Shown one piece after another: positions 43,991-52,416 of a stretch of 64,000 bases of DNA. Both the position numbers and the translations under genes were made by a program. Origin of the DNA: an uncultured Bacteroidota bacterium (GTDB taxonomy: Bacteria > Bacteroidota > Bacteroidia > Chitinophagales > Chitinophagaceae). The stretch covers positions 1-64,000 of the forward strand of contig CALEZD010000077.1 in assembly GCA_937928385.1 (NCBI GenBank). The letters are read 5' to 3'. The notes beneath the pieces were generated by a model that searched no databases, was not told the DNA's origin, and saw only the letters and a program-made list of their open reading frames with translations. Position 1 is the first letter of the stretch. The number at the start of each line of letters is the position of its first letter.

Positions 43991-44022
43991 GTTATAAAAT
44001 GCAAGAGATTGCATTTTATAAC
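43991..44022. repeat. Perfect 14-bp inverted repeat after the lipoprotein pair
   Basis: GTTATAAAATGCAA and its exact reverse complement around GAGA, 24 bp after the stop. No T run follows, so terminator function is uncertain. Confidence 0.7.
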
Positions 44023-44052
44023 TAATATTCAATTGCTAAAAAGAGAGACTCC

Positions 44053-44102
44053 ACTGGTCCGAGCGTCCCGCTCGTGACCTAAGATAAAACAAGCGTCCGC
44101 TT
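44053..44102 (-). repeat. REP-like element, inverted copy left of the RAYT relic
   Basis: Reverse complement of the REP plan: AAGCGGACGCTT, linker TTTTATCTTAGGTC, then GAGCG-GGA-CGCTC and GGACCAGT. It ends 6 bp from the C-terminal stop of the transposase relic and is oriented opposite to the copies on its other side. Confidence 0.85.
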
Positions 44103-44108
44103 GACCTA

Positions 44109-44660
44109 CTAATCAATAAGCACCACATCCAGCATGCCTTTCCCTCCCATATAGTCGTATGCACTGCTCCACAACCAATGATGCGCTTCAGCTACAAAAC
44201 CTGCACGCACAGGATTTTCATGCAGATAGTTAAGCCGTTGTGTAATCATTTCGCCTGATGAAAGTTCTATAGGATGATTATGCTGCTACCAGAACTGCCA
44301 GTCTTCGTTGTTCGCCCTGTGTTTGCCGGCACTTGTAAACATCCACATCATCCAATTCCTGCGGCTTTCATTTGGATGTGATTCTAACAACAGCCTGACT
44401 TGACGAGAGGTGTAGCTTTTAAGGTCTCGCATGATGTCCTCTAACTTTTGCTCATCTTCTCTACCAATTATCAAATGAACATGATTGGTCATAATCACCC
44501 ATGCATGCAGCACCAACCCTTTGTTTTGCTGACTGTATCTCAAGCTATCAACAATAATTTGCCGGTATTCATCACGTGTGAATATGTCTATCCAGTTTAC
44601 TACCGTCATAGTGACGAAGTATGGATAGTCCTGGTCGTGGAAACGGTATTTTCTTCCCAT
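44109..44660 (-). pseudogene. REP-associated tyrosine transposase (RAYT, Y1 family) with an in-frame amber codon
   Basis: The frame starts at MGRKYRFHDQDYPYFVT and has the HUH motif in MTNHVHLIIG and the candidate catalytic Tyr in DLKSYTSRQV. At 44286-44288 it meets TAG after NNEDWQFW; reading through in the same frame gives QHNHPIELSSGEM, then LNYLHENPVRAGFVAEAHHW and SSAYDYMGGKGML to a normal stop at 44109. These are standard RAYT C-terminal sequences, so a single base change (CAG or similar to TAG) interrupts an otherwise intact ~183-codon gene. Y1 transposases mobilise REP sequences, and REP copies flank it. It may be dead, recently inactivated, or translated by readthrough. Confidence 0.85.
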
Positions 44661-44686
44661 AACTGAAAATAATAATTTTTATTTCT

Positions 44687-44735
44687 AAGCGGACGCTTAC
44701 TTTATCTTGGGTCTGAGCGAGACGCTCGGACCAGT
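44687..44735 (+). repeat. REP-like element, copy 3
   Basis: AAGCGGACGCTT, linker with TTTATCTTGGGTCT, GAGCG-AGA-CGCTC, GGACCAGT. It starts 27 bp upstream of the RAYT start codon. A partial copy (GCTCAGACCAGTATG) follows at 44743-44757. Confidence 0.85.
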
Positions 44736-44768
44736 ATGGCATGCTCAGACCAGTATGTTTTTATTTGT

Positions 44769-44817
44769 AAGCGGACACTTATTTTATCTTGGGTCTGAGC
44801 GAGACGCTCGGACCAGT
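44769..44817 (+). repeat. REP-like element, copy 4
   Basis: Same 49-bp plan as 44687-44735 with one change in the first palindrome (AAGCGGACACTT). Lies directly before the 3' end of the ppx gene. Confidence 0.85.
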
Positions 44818-44845
44818 ACAGATTTTGTCCGATAGCAATTGGGGT

Positions 44846-45730
44846 TTACTTACTACTCAGTTCCCCGTACAACACCCGTATCAACCCATCGGCCAGGCCT
44901 ATCTTGGGTACGTATATTTCTTCCGCCCCCGCCCAGCGCATGATGGATGAGTAGATTTGCAAAGCGGGTACGATTACATCGGCGCGGTCGGAGCGGAGAT
45001 TGTAGAGGTGCATGCGCTCTTCCACCGTGCTGGCGCTTAGCTCTTTGTGGTAGTCTTTTATCAGTTCCAGCGGCAGGGGCTTGCCCTCCTTGCGCTTGGA
45101 GAGGGAGAAAATCTTGTTGATGTTTCCGCCGGTACCTATGGCCTCCAGCGGCTGGTAGTCTTTCACATGGGTTTTGATGTACCATTTCATGTGCTCCCAC
45201 TGCTCTTCCGTCACCTGGTCGTTCAGCATCCTGATGGTGCCTATATTGAAGGATTCTTTGAACACCGTTTGCCCCCCGGCAAAGAGGGTCACTTCGGTAC
45301 TACCACCGCCTACGTCTATGTACAGGTAAGAGTTGACATTGTTCAGGTTGTCGGCTATATGGGTTTCGTACAGTATGGTGGCTTCTTCCATACCGCTGAT
45401 GATGTCTATCTCAATACCCGTATCGGCTTTGATTTCCTTCATGATGTCTTTGCCGTTGGCGGCATCGCGCATGGCCGACGTAGCGCAGGCTTTGTAAGAC
45501 TGCACTTCGTAGATGTCCATCAGCATTTTGTATATCCTGATGGTATCTTGTAGCTTTTTCTTCTTTTTGTCGGAAATAACACCTGTGCTGAAGACATCGA
45601 AACCCAGGCGCAAGGGTATGCGCAGCAGTGTCAGCTTGGTATAGTCAACTGTTCCGTCTTTGTACACCGATGCTTCGGCAATCAGCAACCTCGCGGCGTT
45701 CGACCCTATATCTATAGCGGCTAATATCAA
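44846..45730 (-). CDS. ppx: Exopolyphosphatase / guanosine pentaphosphatase family
   Basis: 294 aa; Ppx/GppA core only, without the C-terminal HD domain of the E. coli enzymes, the usual form in Bacteroidota. Hydrolyses terminal phosphates of polyphosphate or pppGpp. The sugar-kinase/actin-like ATP-fold motifs are DIGSNAARLLIAE (7-19), the Ala/Gly loop TSAMRDAANG and phosphate-2 YIDVGGGSTEVTLF. It overlaps the ppk1 stop by 4 bases, so synthesis and breakdown of polyphosphate are encoded together and coupled in translation. Confidence 0.92.
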   Translation of the reverse strand: MILAAIDIGSNAARLLIAEASVYKDGTVDYTKLTLLRIPLRLGFDVFSTGVISDKKKKKLQDTIRIYKMLMDIYEVQSYKACATSAMRDAANGKDIMKEIKADTGIEIDIISGMEEATILYETHIADNLNNVNSYLYIDVGGGSTEVTLFAGGQTVFKESFNIGTIRMLNDQVTEEQWEHMKWYIKTHVKDYQPLEAIGTGGNINKIFSLSKRKEGKPLPLELIKDYHKELSASTVEERMHLYNLRSDRADVIVPALQIYSSIMRWAGAEEIYVPKIGLADGLIRVLYGELSSK

Positions 45731-47802
45731 CCTGTATATTTTTTCTTATGCAGGAACTCATATATGGCCATTTGCGAGCGTACTACAGGTTCGCCCTTCT
45801 TGCGTGCCGCATATTCGTTCTTCTGTTCGTTATCTAATATACGGGCTTTTACGTTGCCTGAAAGCTGAATATTTAAGATGTGGATTAATTCCTGTTGTAT
45901 ATCCTTATCCAGTATAGGGCAGGCGGCTTCTATACGGTGGTCCAGGTTGCGTATCATCCAGTCGGCGCTGGAAATATATACTTTTGGCTGCCCGCCGTTG
46001 TGAAACACGAATACACGGGCGTGTTCCAGGTACTCATCTATAATGCTGATGGCGTGTATGGGTTTTTTGAAGGTTTTCTGGCTGGTGTAGGCACAGCAAC
46101 TGCCGCGCACTATCAGCTTAACATCTACGCCTGCCCTGGCAGCTTCATATAGTTTGTTGATGAGCAGTTCATCTACCAGGCTGTTGAGCTTCACGGTAAT
46201 TTTAGCATCCTGCTTTTTCTTTGCCGCCCTTATTTCTTTATCAATCAGGTCGATAAAAAACAGGCGCATATTGACAGGGGCAACCGGCAGCGTCTTGCAT
46301 TTGTTCAGCAGTGCGAAGTTTTGCACCGGGGCTTCCATGAAAGTAAACATGCGGTTGATATCGGCTATGATATTGCGGTTGGTAGTCAGCAGGCAATGGT
46401 CGCCGTAGTAACGTGCGGTATTCTCATTGAGGTTGCCAGTGGAAACAAAACCGTATTGTTTGATTTTTTTGAACTCCCGTTTTTTTATCACGCATATCTT
46501 GGCGTGTACTTTCATATCAGGCAGGCCTATGAACACACGCACACCTTCTTCTTCCAGCCGGGCTTTCCACTGCAGGTTGGCTTCTTCGTCAAAACGGGCA
46601 CGCAGTTCCAGCACCACAGTTACTTCTTTGCCATTGCGTACGGCGTTTACCAGGGCATTAACAATCTTGGAATCTTTGGCCAGGCGGTAACAGGTTATTT
46701 TTATGCTTTGTACAAATGGGTCAATGGCTGCTTCGCGCAGCAGGTCGATGATGGGGTCGAAGGAGTGGTAGGGGAAGTTGAGCATCACGTCCCGCTTTTC
46801 CATCACCTCCATTATGCGGCAGGGTTGTTGCAGCAGGGGGTGTACAAATGCTTTTGGCCTGGGTTTGATGTCTTCAAAAACGCTTTGCGGAAAATCCATA
46901 AAGTCTTTGAAGTTGTGTATGCGGCTGCCGGGTATCAGGTTGTCTTTTTTAGACAGGCTCAGCCTTTTTATCAGGTAGTCCAGCAGGTTGGCATCTATAC
47001 TTCTATCGAATACAAAGCGGGTGGCGCGGCCGCGTTTGCGGTTTTTCAACCCCTTCTCTATTTTGTCAATTACACTGGTGTTGATGTCGTTGTCTATATC
47101 CAGTTCCGCATCGCGCGTTACTTTGATAATATAACCCAGGAAACGGTTGAAGCCGAATGGCGCGAACAGGTGCGGCAGGTTGTAGCGGATAATATCTTCC
47201 AGCAGTATGATGTCATGCTGCCCGGCTTTAGATGGCATAATGATGAAACGGGGCAATACACGGGTAGGTATTTCTATTAATGCATAGCGTTGCAGCATGG
47301 GGTTGTTGGTGTTGCCCAGTACACATGCCATGTATATCGATTTATCACGGAGCAGGGGCATGTGCGGTATGCTCTCAATCATCAGCGGGATGATTTGCGT
47401 GCGTACCTTGTCGTTGAAGTAGTTGGTGACAAAATCTTTCTGCTCTTTGCTGAGTTGCAATTCTGTTTTGATGAATATCTTTTTGCTTTGCAGTACCTGT
47501 ATTATCTCATTAAAGGTTTCATCAAAAACGGTTTGCTGGTGCATCACTACCTGCTGTATGCGCGCCAGTATTTTATCGGGGTTCTGCTCCAGGTGCACTT
47601 TGGCGGTTTTGCCCAGGCGTACCATCCTGTTGAGCGTAGCAACGCGTACCCTGAAAAACTCGTCAAGGTTGTTGGAAAATATACCTATAAAACGCAGCCT
47701 GTCGTATATATAATTCTTAGGGTCCTGCGCCTCCTGCAACACGCGTGCGTTGAAGGCCAGCCAGCTGATATCCCTTGCTATAGTATGCTTATTCGATTTC
47801 AC
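45727..47802 (-). CDS. ppk1: Polyphosphate kinase 1
   Basis: 691 aa, full length. Reversibly polymerises the gamma-phosphate of ATP into polyphosphate. N-terminal domain begins with ARDISWLAFNARVLQEAQD; the autophosphorylated His is H433 in DMKVHAKICV and the second essential His is H594 in YLEHARVF. STGNLNENTARYYGDHCL and SSADWMIRNLDHRIE are family signatures. Membrane-associated tetramer in studied bacteria. Middle gene of the minus-strand run panD to ppx, with an 85-bp gap after the adenylyltransferase gene that may contain its own promoter. Confidence 0.97.
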   Translation of the reverse strand: MKSNKHTIARDISWLAFNARVLQEAQDPKNYIYDRLRFIGIFSNNLDEFFRVRVATLNRMVRLGKTAKVHLEQNPDKILARIQQVVMHQQTVFDETFNEIIQVLQSKKIFIKTELQLSKEQKDFVTNYFNDKVRTQIIPLMIESIPHMPLLRDKSIYMACVLGNTNNPMLQRYALIEIPTRVLPRFIIMPSKAGQHDIILLEDIIRYNLPHLFAPFGFNRFLGYIIKVTRDAELDIDNDINTSVIDKIEKGLKNRKRGRATRFVFDRSIDANLLDYLIKRLSLSKKDNLIPGSRIHNFKDFMDFPQSVFEDIKPRPKAFVHPLLQQPCRIMEVMEKRDVMLNFPYHSFDPIIDLLREAAIDPFVQSIKITCYRLAKDSKIVNALVNAVRNGKEVTVVLELRARFDEEANLQWKARLEEEGVRVFIGLPDMKVHAKICVIKKREFKKIKQYGFVSTGNLNENTARYYGDHCLLTTNRNIIADINRMFTFMEAPVQNFALLNKCKTLPVAPVNMRLFFIDLIDKEIRAAKKKQDAKITVKLNSLVDELLINKLYEAARAGVDVKLIVRGSCCAYTSQKTFKKPIHAISIIDEYLEHARVFVFHNGGQPKVYISSADWMIRNLDHRIEAACPILDKDIQQELIHILNIQLSGNVKARILDNEQKNEYAARKKGEPVVRSQMAIYEFLHKKKYTG

Positions 47803-47887
47803 AAATACAATGTTTTGTTTTACAGTGACGCAAAACTAACCGCTGCATCTTTCAGAAGCGATACAGGCAAGATACGAAACGCAAAAT

Positions 47888-48379
47888 TTACAATTTCTTA
47901 ATACTGGCGATAACCTCACTGGTAGAGTGGCCATCTACAAAGGGAATGATTTCAACACTGCCGCCGTAGCCCTGTACAAAATCAGCCCCTACTATCTTGT
48001 CTATAGTATAGTCGCCGCCCTTTACCAGTACATCGGGGCGGATGGTTTTTATCAGTTCTTCGGGGGTGTCTTCTTCAAACATGCAAACGGCGTCGGTGCA
48101 TAATAGTGATGCCACCTGGAACATCCTTTCGTGCTCGTGGTTGATGGGGCGGTCTTCGCCTTTCAGCCTTTTTACAGAGTCGTCAGAGTTGATGCCCACC
48201 ACCAGTACGTTGCCCAGGTTGGCAGCTGCGGCTACCAGGTGCAGGTGGCCATGGTGCAGTATATCGAAGCAGCCGTTGGTAAATACTATCTTTTTGCCAA
48301 AAGAGCGCCAGATATTGCATTGCCTGAGCAATTGCTCGCGGTCGCGCATTTTGTTCTGTATCCACTGCAGCTTATCCAT
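47888..48379 (-). CDS. D-glycero-beta-D-manno-heptose 1-phosphate adenylyltransferase
   Basis: 163 aa, nucleotidyltransferase fold. VFTNGCFDILHHGHL (32-46) holds the HxGH nucleotide-binding motif. Corresponds to the C-terminal domain of E. coli HldE (RfaE2); here it stands alone without the kinase domain. Makes ADP-heptose for lipopolysaccharide core. The start overlaps the end of the flippase-like gene by 8 bp, so the two are translationally coupled, which fits a shared role in envelope glycolipids. Confidence 0.9.
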   Translation of the reverse strand: MDKLQWIQNKMRDREQLLRQCNIWRSFGKKIVFTNGCFDILHHGHLHLVAAAANLGNVLVVGINSDDSVKRLKGEDRPINHEHERMFQVASLLCTDAVCMFEEDTPEELIKTIRPDVLVKGGDYTIDKIVGADFVQGYGGSVEIIPFVDGHSTSEVIASIKKL

Positions 48380-49373
48380 GTTTCAGCTTTTTATTGTTAT
48401 ATATGGGCAATAGTATCAGTGCCGCCGCACCCAAAATTACGACTACCCCTGTTTGTACCGTCCACGATACCCAGCCAAATGCCAGCCCGTGTGCTTCGGC
48501 TATGCCGTAGTACATCAGTATTTTTCCTACCAGGTAGGGGTAAGCGCCTATGCCGCCCTGTGTGGCTATCATGCCTATACTGCCGAATACCAGCACCACC
48601 AATGCGCAAAGGCCGGTCAGGTGGTCGAGCTGGTCCATACTCCAGAAACCCAGCACCAAGAGGAACCAATACGAACCCCATATCAGCAGGGTATACAGCA
48701 GGAACATGCCACGCTTCTTCAGCTTAAAGATGGACTTGATACCATCGCCCAGCCCTTTGATGAACTGGCCTACTTTGGTTTGCCTGATGCGTTTCAGCAA
48801 TAATATAAATGCTATCAGCCCTGCGAAACCTACTACCAGGAATATTTTGAAATAGATAGTGGCAGCCACGCCCTTTGCATTGCTCGACATGGTGCCGAAC
48901 AGCCCCTCGGCATAATTGCCTATATAGCTGGCCTGGAAGAGGAATGCCGCTACTGTGATAACTACCAGGCAAACCATGTCAAAAGCCCTTTCGGCTACAA
49001 TGGTGCCTATCATTTTATCGGCGGGTACCTTCTCGTACCGGGCCAGTACGGTGCATTTGGCCACTTCTCCGGCGCGGGGCAGTACCAGGTTGGTGATGTA
49101 GCCGATGAGAACGGCAAAGACTGTGTTGGTGGTAGATGCTTTGATGTGTACCTGCTCCAGCAATAGCTTCCAGCGCAGCGCCCTGAAATAATGGGACAGG
49201 AAACCAATCAGAAAAATGGGCACCAGCAACCATATCCTCACCCCCTTTATCGCGCTCATCATTGCTGCCTTATCCTCGTCCGACAATTTGCCTGACATAT
49301 ACAGGATAATAGCGATGCCCAGCCCAAGGAAAATAACATACTGCAATACCGTGAGCAGGACTTTTTTATTCAT
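48372..49373 (-). CDS. YbhN / lysylphosphatidylglycerol synthase TM-domain family, flippase-like
   Basis: 333 aa with about eight transmembrane helices. Typical features are the first-helix pair, a conserved VLIGYITNLVLPRAGEVAK (which matches the family signature N-x-x-x-P-R-x-G-E), and the later GIGAYPYLVG near residue 275. The family includes MprF-like and putative lipid-linked substrate transporters; no synthase domain is present here. panD ends 11 bp upstream. Substrate unknown; possibly a glycolipid or lipid intermediate. Confidence 0.85.
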   Translation of the reverse strand: MNKKVLLTVLQYVIFLGLGIAIILYMSGKLSDEDKAAMMSAIKGVRIWLLVPIFLIGFLSHYFRALRWKLLLEQVHIKASTTNTVFAVLIGYITNLVLPRAGEVAKCTVLARYEKVPADKMIGTIVAERAFDMVCLVVITVAAFLFQASYIGNYAEGLFGTMSSNAKGVAATIYFKIFLVVGFAGLIAFILLLKRIRQTKVGQFIKGLGDGIKSIFKLKKRGMFLLYTLLIWGSYWFLLVLGFWSMDQLDHLTGLCALVVLVFGSIGMIATQGGIGAYPYLVGKILMYYGIAEAHGLAFGWVSWTVQTGVVVILGAAALILLPIYNNKKLKHG

Positions 49374-49384
49374 AAGCGGTTGGT

Positions 49385-49729
49385 TTAGAGCTTATTGCCG
49401 GTTTTCGGGAAAATAACTATGGGTGTATGGTTCTTAGCTTCTTCTATATCCATAATGGCATAAGATACTACAATTACAGTGTCCCCGGCCTTTACTTTGT
49501 AAGACGCAGGGCCATTCATACATATCATGCCGCTGCCCCGGGTACCTTTTATTACATAGGTCTCCAGGCGTTCACCATTCTCCATATTCAGCACCTGCAC
49601 CTTCTCATGTTCCAGCAGGCTGGCTGCATCCATCAGGTCCTCATCAATAGTGATACTACCCATATAGTGCAGGTTAGCCTCCGTCACCGTTACATGGTGC
49701 AGTTTCGACTTCATTACATGAATTTGCAT
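49385..49729 (-). CDS. panD: Aspartate 1-decarboxylase
   Basis: 114 aa. Makes beta-alanine for pantothenate/CoA from aspartate. Pyruvoyl enzyme: self-cleavage at G24-S25 in HYMGSITIDEDLMDAA creates the cofactor. GERLETYVIKGTRGSGMICMNGPASYK is in keeping with the family. Start at MQIHVMKSKLHH fits homologues (MxIxVLKSKIHR). First gene of the panD to ppx series. Confidence 0.96.
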   Translation of the reverse strand: MQIHVMKSKLHHVTVTEANLHYMGSITIDEDLMDAASLLEHEKVQVLNMENGERLETYVIKGTRGSGMICMNGPASYKVKAGDTVIVVSYAIMDIEEAKNHTPIVIFPKTGNKL

Positions 49730-49844
49730 AGCGGCGCAAAGGTACTAATAAGAAATATGATTTAAGGCAATAAGACCATAGTTTATGGTAACGTTTAGTT
49801 AATTGATATTTATAATGTTCTTAATATCGCAGAAAATAAATGAT

Positions 49845-50147
49845 ATGGCTGGAAATGAGAAGATACAACTGCTTCATCCTGCGGGTAAAAACGCTCCTCG
49901 TATCAGTATGGATACGTATATGCTTATCAGTGATGCTATTGTGAAGGTGCTGCAACAACACCGGCCCATGAGCTTTGCTGATATGGCGAGGGAAGTGAGG
50001 CATTATGTAACGACTAATTCACCGGATTTCACCGGCTCCATAGAATGGTTTACTGTAAGCGTAAAGCAGCACTTGGAGGCTGAGGGCATAATTGAAACGG
50101 TGGTGGAAAAAGGGCGTAAAATGCATAGGTTGACCCAAAGTGCTTAA
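49845..50147 (+). CDS. Small winged-helix-like protein (DUF6958-like)
   Basis: 100 aa from MAGNEKIQLLHPAG; an upstream ATG at 49803 precedes AT-rich non-coding-like sequence. The protein looks like a single domain with several helices and a C-terminal beta-hairpin: DTYMLISDAIVKVLQQ, SFADMAREVRHYV, GSIEWFTVSVKQHLEAEGII ETV being the last recognition-like helix and wing. It resembles proteins annotated DUF6958 in Bacteroidota; that match is from memory. Divergent from panD, convergent with tRNA-Asp. Confidence 0.6.
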   Translation: MAGNEKIQLLHPAGKNAPRISMDTYMLISDAIVKVLQQHRPMSFADMAREVRHYVTTNSPDFTGSIEWFTVSVKQHLEAEGIIETVVEKGRKMHRLTQSA

Positions 50148-50154
50148 AACAAAA

Positions 50155-50176
50155 AAGCCCTCAAATCTGAGAGCTT
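50155..50176. terminator. Bidirectional terminator between the winged-helix gene and tRNA-Asp
   Basis: AAGCCCTCA pairs with TGAGAGCTT (one G-T type pair) around AATC, with A run before and T run on the minus strand. Confidence 0.7.
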
Positions 50177-50180
50177 CTTG

Positions 50181-50254
50181 CGGACCGGACGGGACTCGAA
50201 CCCGCGACCTCCGCCGTGACAGGGCGGCATTCTAACCAACTGAACTACCGGTCC
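50181..50254 (-). tRNA. tRNA-Asp (anticodon GTC)
   Basis: On the minus strand the 74-nt gene starts GGACCGGTAGTTCAGTTGG. It has a 7-bp acceptor stem (GGACCGG / CCGGTCC), discriminator G, anticodon stem CCGCC/GGCGG with loop CTGTCAC (anticodon GTC), and T arm GCGGGTTCGAGTCCCGT. CCA not encoded. Confidence 0.97.
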
Positions 50255-50333
50255 AATTCCCGTTGTTGGGGCTGCAAAGATAAAAGCATTTCCTTTAATT
50301 CTGCAAATCTTCTTTTAAAAAAAATCAAAGCTT

Positions 50334-50341
50334 TACTTTTG
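50334..50341 (+). promoter_or_regulatory. -7 element of the accA promoter
   Basis: TACTTTTG, an exact TAnnTTTG match 20 bp before the accA ATG. Confidence 0.5.
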
Positions 50342-50361
50342 TAGTCCATAAATAAAATTTT

Positions 50362-51315
50362 ATGCAATTCCTGGATTTTGAACAACCCATAGAAGAACTG
50401 TTTGCGCAGGTGAATAAGCTGAAAGAACTCTCAGCTAAAAACGGTGTAGATGTAACGAAGACACTTGCAGAACTGGAGGCTTCTATAGAGAACGAGCGCA
50501 AGCGCATCTATCAGAATCTGACCCCCTGGCAGCGTGTGCAACTGAGCCGCCACCCCGACAGGCCGTATACTTTGTATTATATCGAGCAGCTATTTACCAA
50601 CTTCAGGGAGCTGTATGGCGACCGCCAGGTAAAGGATGATAAAGCCATGGTAGGCGGTATGGCAGAATTGGATGGTATGCCCGTAATGGTGATGGGGCAG
50701 CAAAAAGGTGTGAATACCAAGATGAGGCAACTGCGCAACTTTGGTATGGCCAATCCCGAAGGCTACCGCAAAGCGCTGCGCCTGATGAAGATGGCGGAGA
50801 AATTCAACCGGCCGATAATTACATTCATTGATACACCGGGTGCATTTCCCGGCCTGGAAGCAGAGGAACGCGGGCAGGGCGAAGCGATAGCGCGCAACCT
50901 GTTTGAAATGTTTAACCTGACTGTGCCCGTAATATGTGTGATAATAGGCGAAGGCGCATCCGGTGGGGCATTGGGCATCGGCATCGGCGACCGTGTGGCT
51001 ATGCTGGAAAATACATGGTACACCGTTATCTCCCCCGAAAACTGTTCTACGATCTTGTGGCGCAGCTGGGATTATAAAGTACAGGCTGCAGAGCAACTGA
51101 AACTGACATCGGAAGATATGAAGAGCTTCGGCCTGGTGGATGATGTATTGAAAGAGCCCAATGGCGGCGCACATGCCAAGCCTGAGGAGATGGTAGCTAC
51201 GCTGAAGAAATACCTGTTGGATACAATCAGCGAATTATCTGCCAAGGAGCCGGCAAAGAGGGTGGAAGAGCGTATCAACAAGTTCTCTGCCATGGGCTTT
51301 TACGAAGAGGCGTAG
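50362..51315 (+). CDS. accA: Acetyl-CoA carboxylase carboxyltransferase subunit alpha
   Basis: 317 aa, usual length. Together with AccD transfers the carboxyl group from carboxybiotin to acetyl-CoA to make malonyl-CoA. Begins MQFLDFEQPIEEL as in homologues; LSRHPDRPYTLYYIEQLF, FGMANPEGYRKALRLMKMAEKF, ITFIDTPGAFPGLEAEERGQGEAIARN and GEGASGGALGIGIGDRVAMLENTWYTVISPE are the crotonase-fold signatures. accD is elsewhere, as usual. Its own promoter is present. Confidence 0.97.
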   Translation: MQFLDFEQPIEELFAQVNKLKELSAKNGVDVTKTLAELEASIENERKRIYQNLTPWQRVQLSRHPDRPYTLYYIEQLFTNFRELYGDRQVKDDKAMVGGMAELDGMPVMVMGQQKGVNTKMRQLRNFGMANPEGYRKALRLMKMAEKFNRPIITFIDTPGAFPGLEAEERGQGEAIARNLFEMFNLTVPVICVIIGEGASGGALGIGIGDRVAMLENTWYTVISPENCSTILWRSWDYKVQAAEQLKLTSEDMKSFGLVDDVLKEPNGGAHAKPEEMVATLKKYLLDTISELSAKEPAKRVEERINKFSAMGFYEEA

Positions 51316-51376
51316 ACGGATATTGGATAGCGGATATTAGATGGTAGATAAGAGATATTGGATTTCTGTTTTTTTG

Positions 51377-51394
51377 TCCCGATAACTATCGGGA
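51377..51394. repeat. Dispersed palindrome, copy upstream of dapA
   Basis: TCCCGATAACTATCGGGA: same as the groES-groEL spacer copy but with A in place of G next to the centre. Located in the accA-dapA spacer, 30 bp before dapA. Confidence 0.7.
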
Positions 51395-51423
51395 TTGACT
51401 TTTAAATTTTGACTTAAATAGAT

Positions 51424-52299
51424 ATGCATCAATTTGCAGGTACAGGTGTTGCGCTGGTCACACCATTTAACAGTGATAGTTCCATCGATTTCAACTCGCT
51501 GGAAAAAGTAGTGAACCATGTAATAGCAGGAGGTGTCAACTTCCTGGTGGCGCTGGGTTCTACAGGTGAAACCCCTACCCTGAGCAGGGAAGAGCAACAT
51601 CAGGTATTATCGTTCATCGTGGAGAAATGTAACGGACGTGTGCCGGTGGTATGTGGTATAGCGGGTAATAATACCGCCGAGGTGGTGAACAATGTAAAAA
51701 CCTACGACCTGACAGGTGTATCGGGCATATTGAGCGCATCGCCGCACTACAATAAACCTTCACAAGAGGGCATCTACCAGCATTTCAAAGCTATTGCTAC
51801 AGCAACCACCTTACCTATAATATTATACAATGTACCGGGACGTACGGGCAGCAATATGGCTCCTGCTACAGTATTGAGGCTGGCCAATGAGTTTAGTAAT
51901 ATAGTAGCTATAAAAGAAGCCAGTGGCAACCTGTCACAATGTATGGAGCTGGTACAGGGCAAACCCGCGCACTTTGCTATACTCAGTGGCGATGATGATT
52001 TGTTCATCTGCCAGGCTGCTATAGGCATGGAGGGTGTGATATCAGTAGCTGCCAACAGTTACCCAAAGCAATTCACTACTATGGTGAACCACCTGCTGAA
52101 AGGTGATTTTGCATCCGGCCGTGAGCTGCATTACCGGTTGATAGACGGCATACGTTTGTTGTTTGCAGAGGGTAATCCTACCGGTGTAAAATGTACTTTG
52201 GACGAGTTGGGTGTTTGCCCTGCTTATGTAAGGCTGCCATTAGTGCCTGCTACCGATGAACTGCGTAAGAAAATCAAAGCATACCTGGCAAATAGTTAA
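51424..52299 (+). CDS. dapA: 4-hydroxy-tetrahydrodipicolinate synthase
   Basis: 291 aa, TIM barrel. Condenses pyruvate with aspartate semialdehyde, first step committed to diaminopimelate and lysine. Catalytic residues: Schiff-base K164 in VAIKEASG, Y135 in ILYNVPGRTG and R140. GSTGETPTLS (45-54) holds the Thr pair. lysA for the last step lies 23 kb away in this window. Transcribed alone, following a dispersed palindrome. Confidence 0.96.
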   Translation: MHQFAGTGVALVTPFNSDSSIDFNSLEKVVNHVIAGGVNFLVALGSTGETPTLSREEQHQVLSFIVEKCNGRVPVVCGIAGNNTAEVVNNVKTYDLTGVSGILSASPHYNKPSQEGIYQHFKAIATATTLPIILYNVPGRTGSNMAPATVLRLANEFSNIVAIKEASGNLSQCMELVQGKPAHFAILSGDDDLFICQAAIGMEGVISVAANSYPKQFTTMVNHLLKGDFASGRELHYRLIDGIRLLFAEGNPTGVKCTLDELGVCPAYVRLPLVPATDELRKKIKAYLANS

Positions 52300-52371
52300 A
52301 CAATATCGTTGTTTATCATCAGCCTATAGATATAAACATATAGTAACATGCCCATATAATAGGGAATTCCT

Positions 52372-52379
52372 TACCTTTG
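52372..52379 (+). promoter_or_regulatory. -7 element of the ahcY promoter
   Basis: TACCTTTG matches TAnnTTTG exactly, 38 bp before the ahcY ATG. No SAH-riboswitch-like structure was seen in the short leader. Confidence 0.5.
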
Positions 52380-52416
52380 CAGCTCTGTAACTATAAAAGA
52401 ATAAAATATAACAAGT

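Noticed and set aside
44286..44660. RAYT frame called as a complete short 124-aa protein
   Set aside because: Family-typical C-terminal sequence continues in the same frame past the TAG to 44109, so the short frame is a truncated product of a broken gene.
40214..44817. Integrated prophage based on the terminase-like gene
   Set aside because: No large terminase, portal, capsid, tail or integrase genes are present; the other genes are lipoproteins and a RAYT.
52300..52416. S-adenosylhomocysteine riboswitch before ahcY
   Set aside because: The predicted leader is under 35 nt and has no pseudoknot-like pairing.
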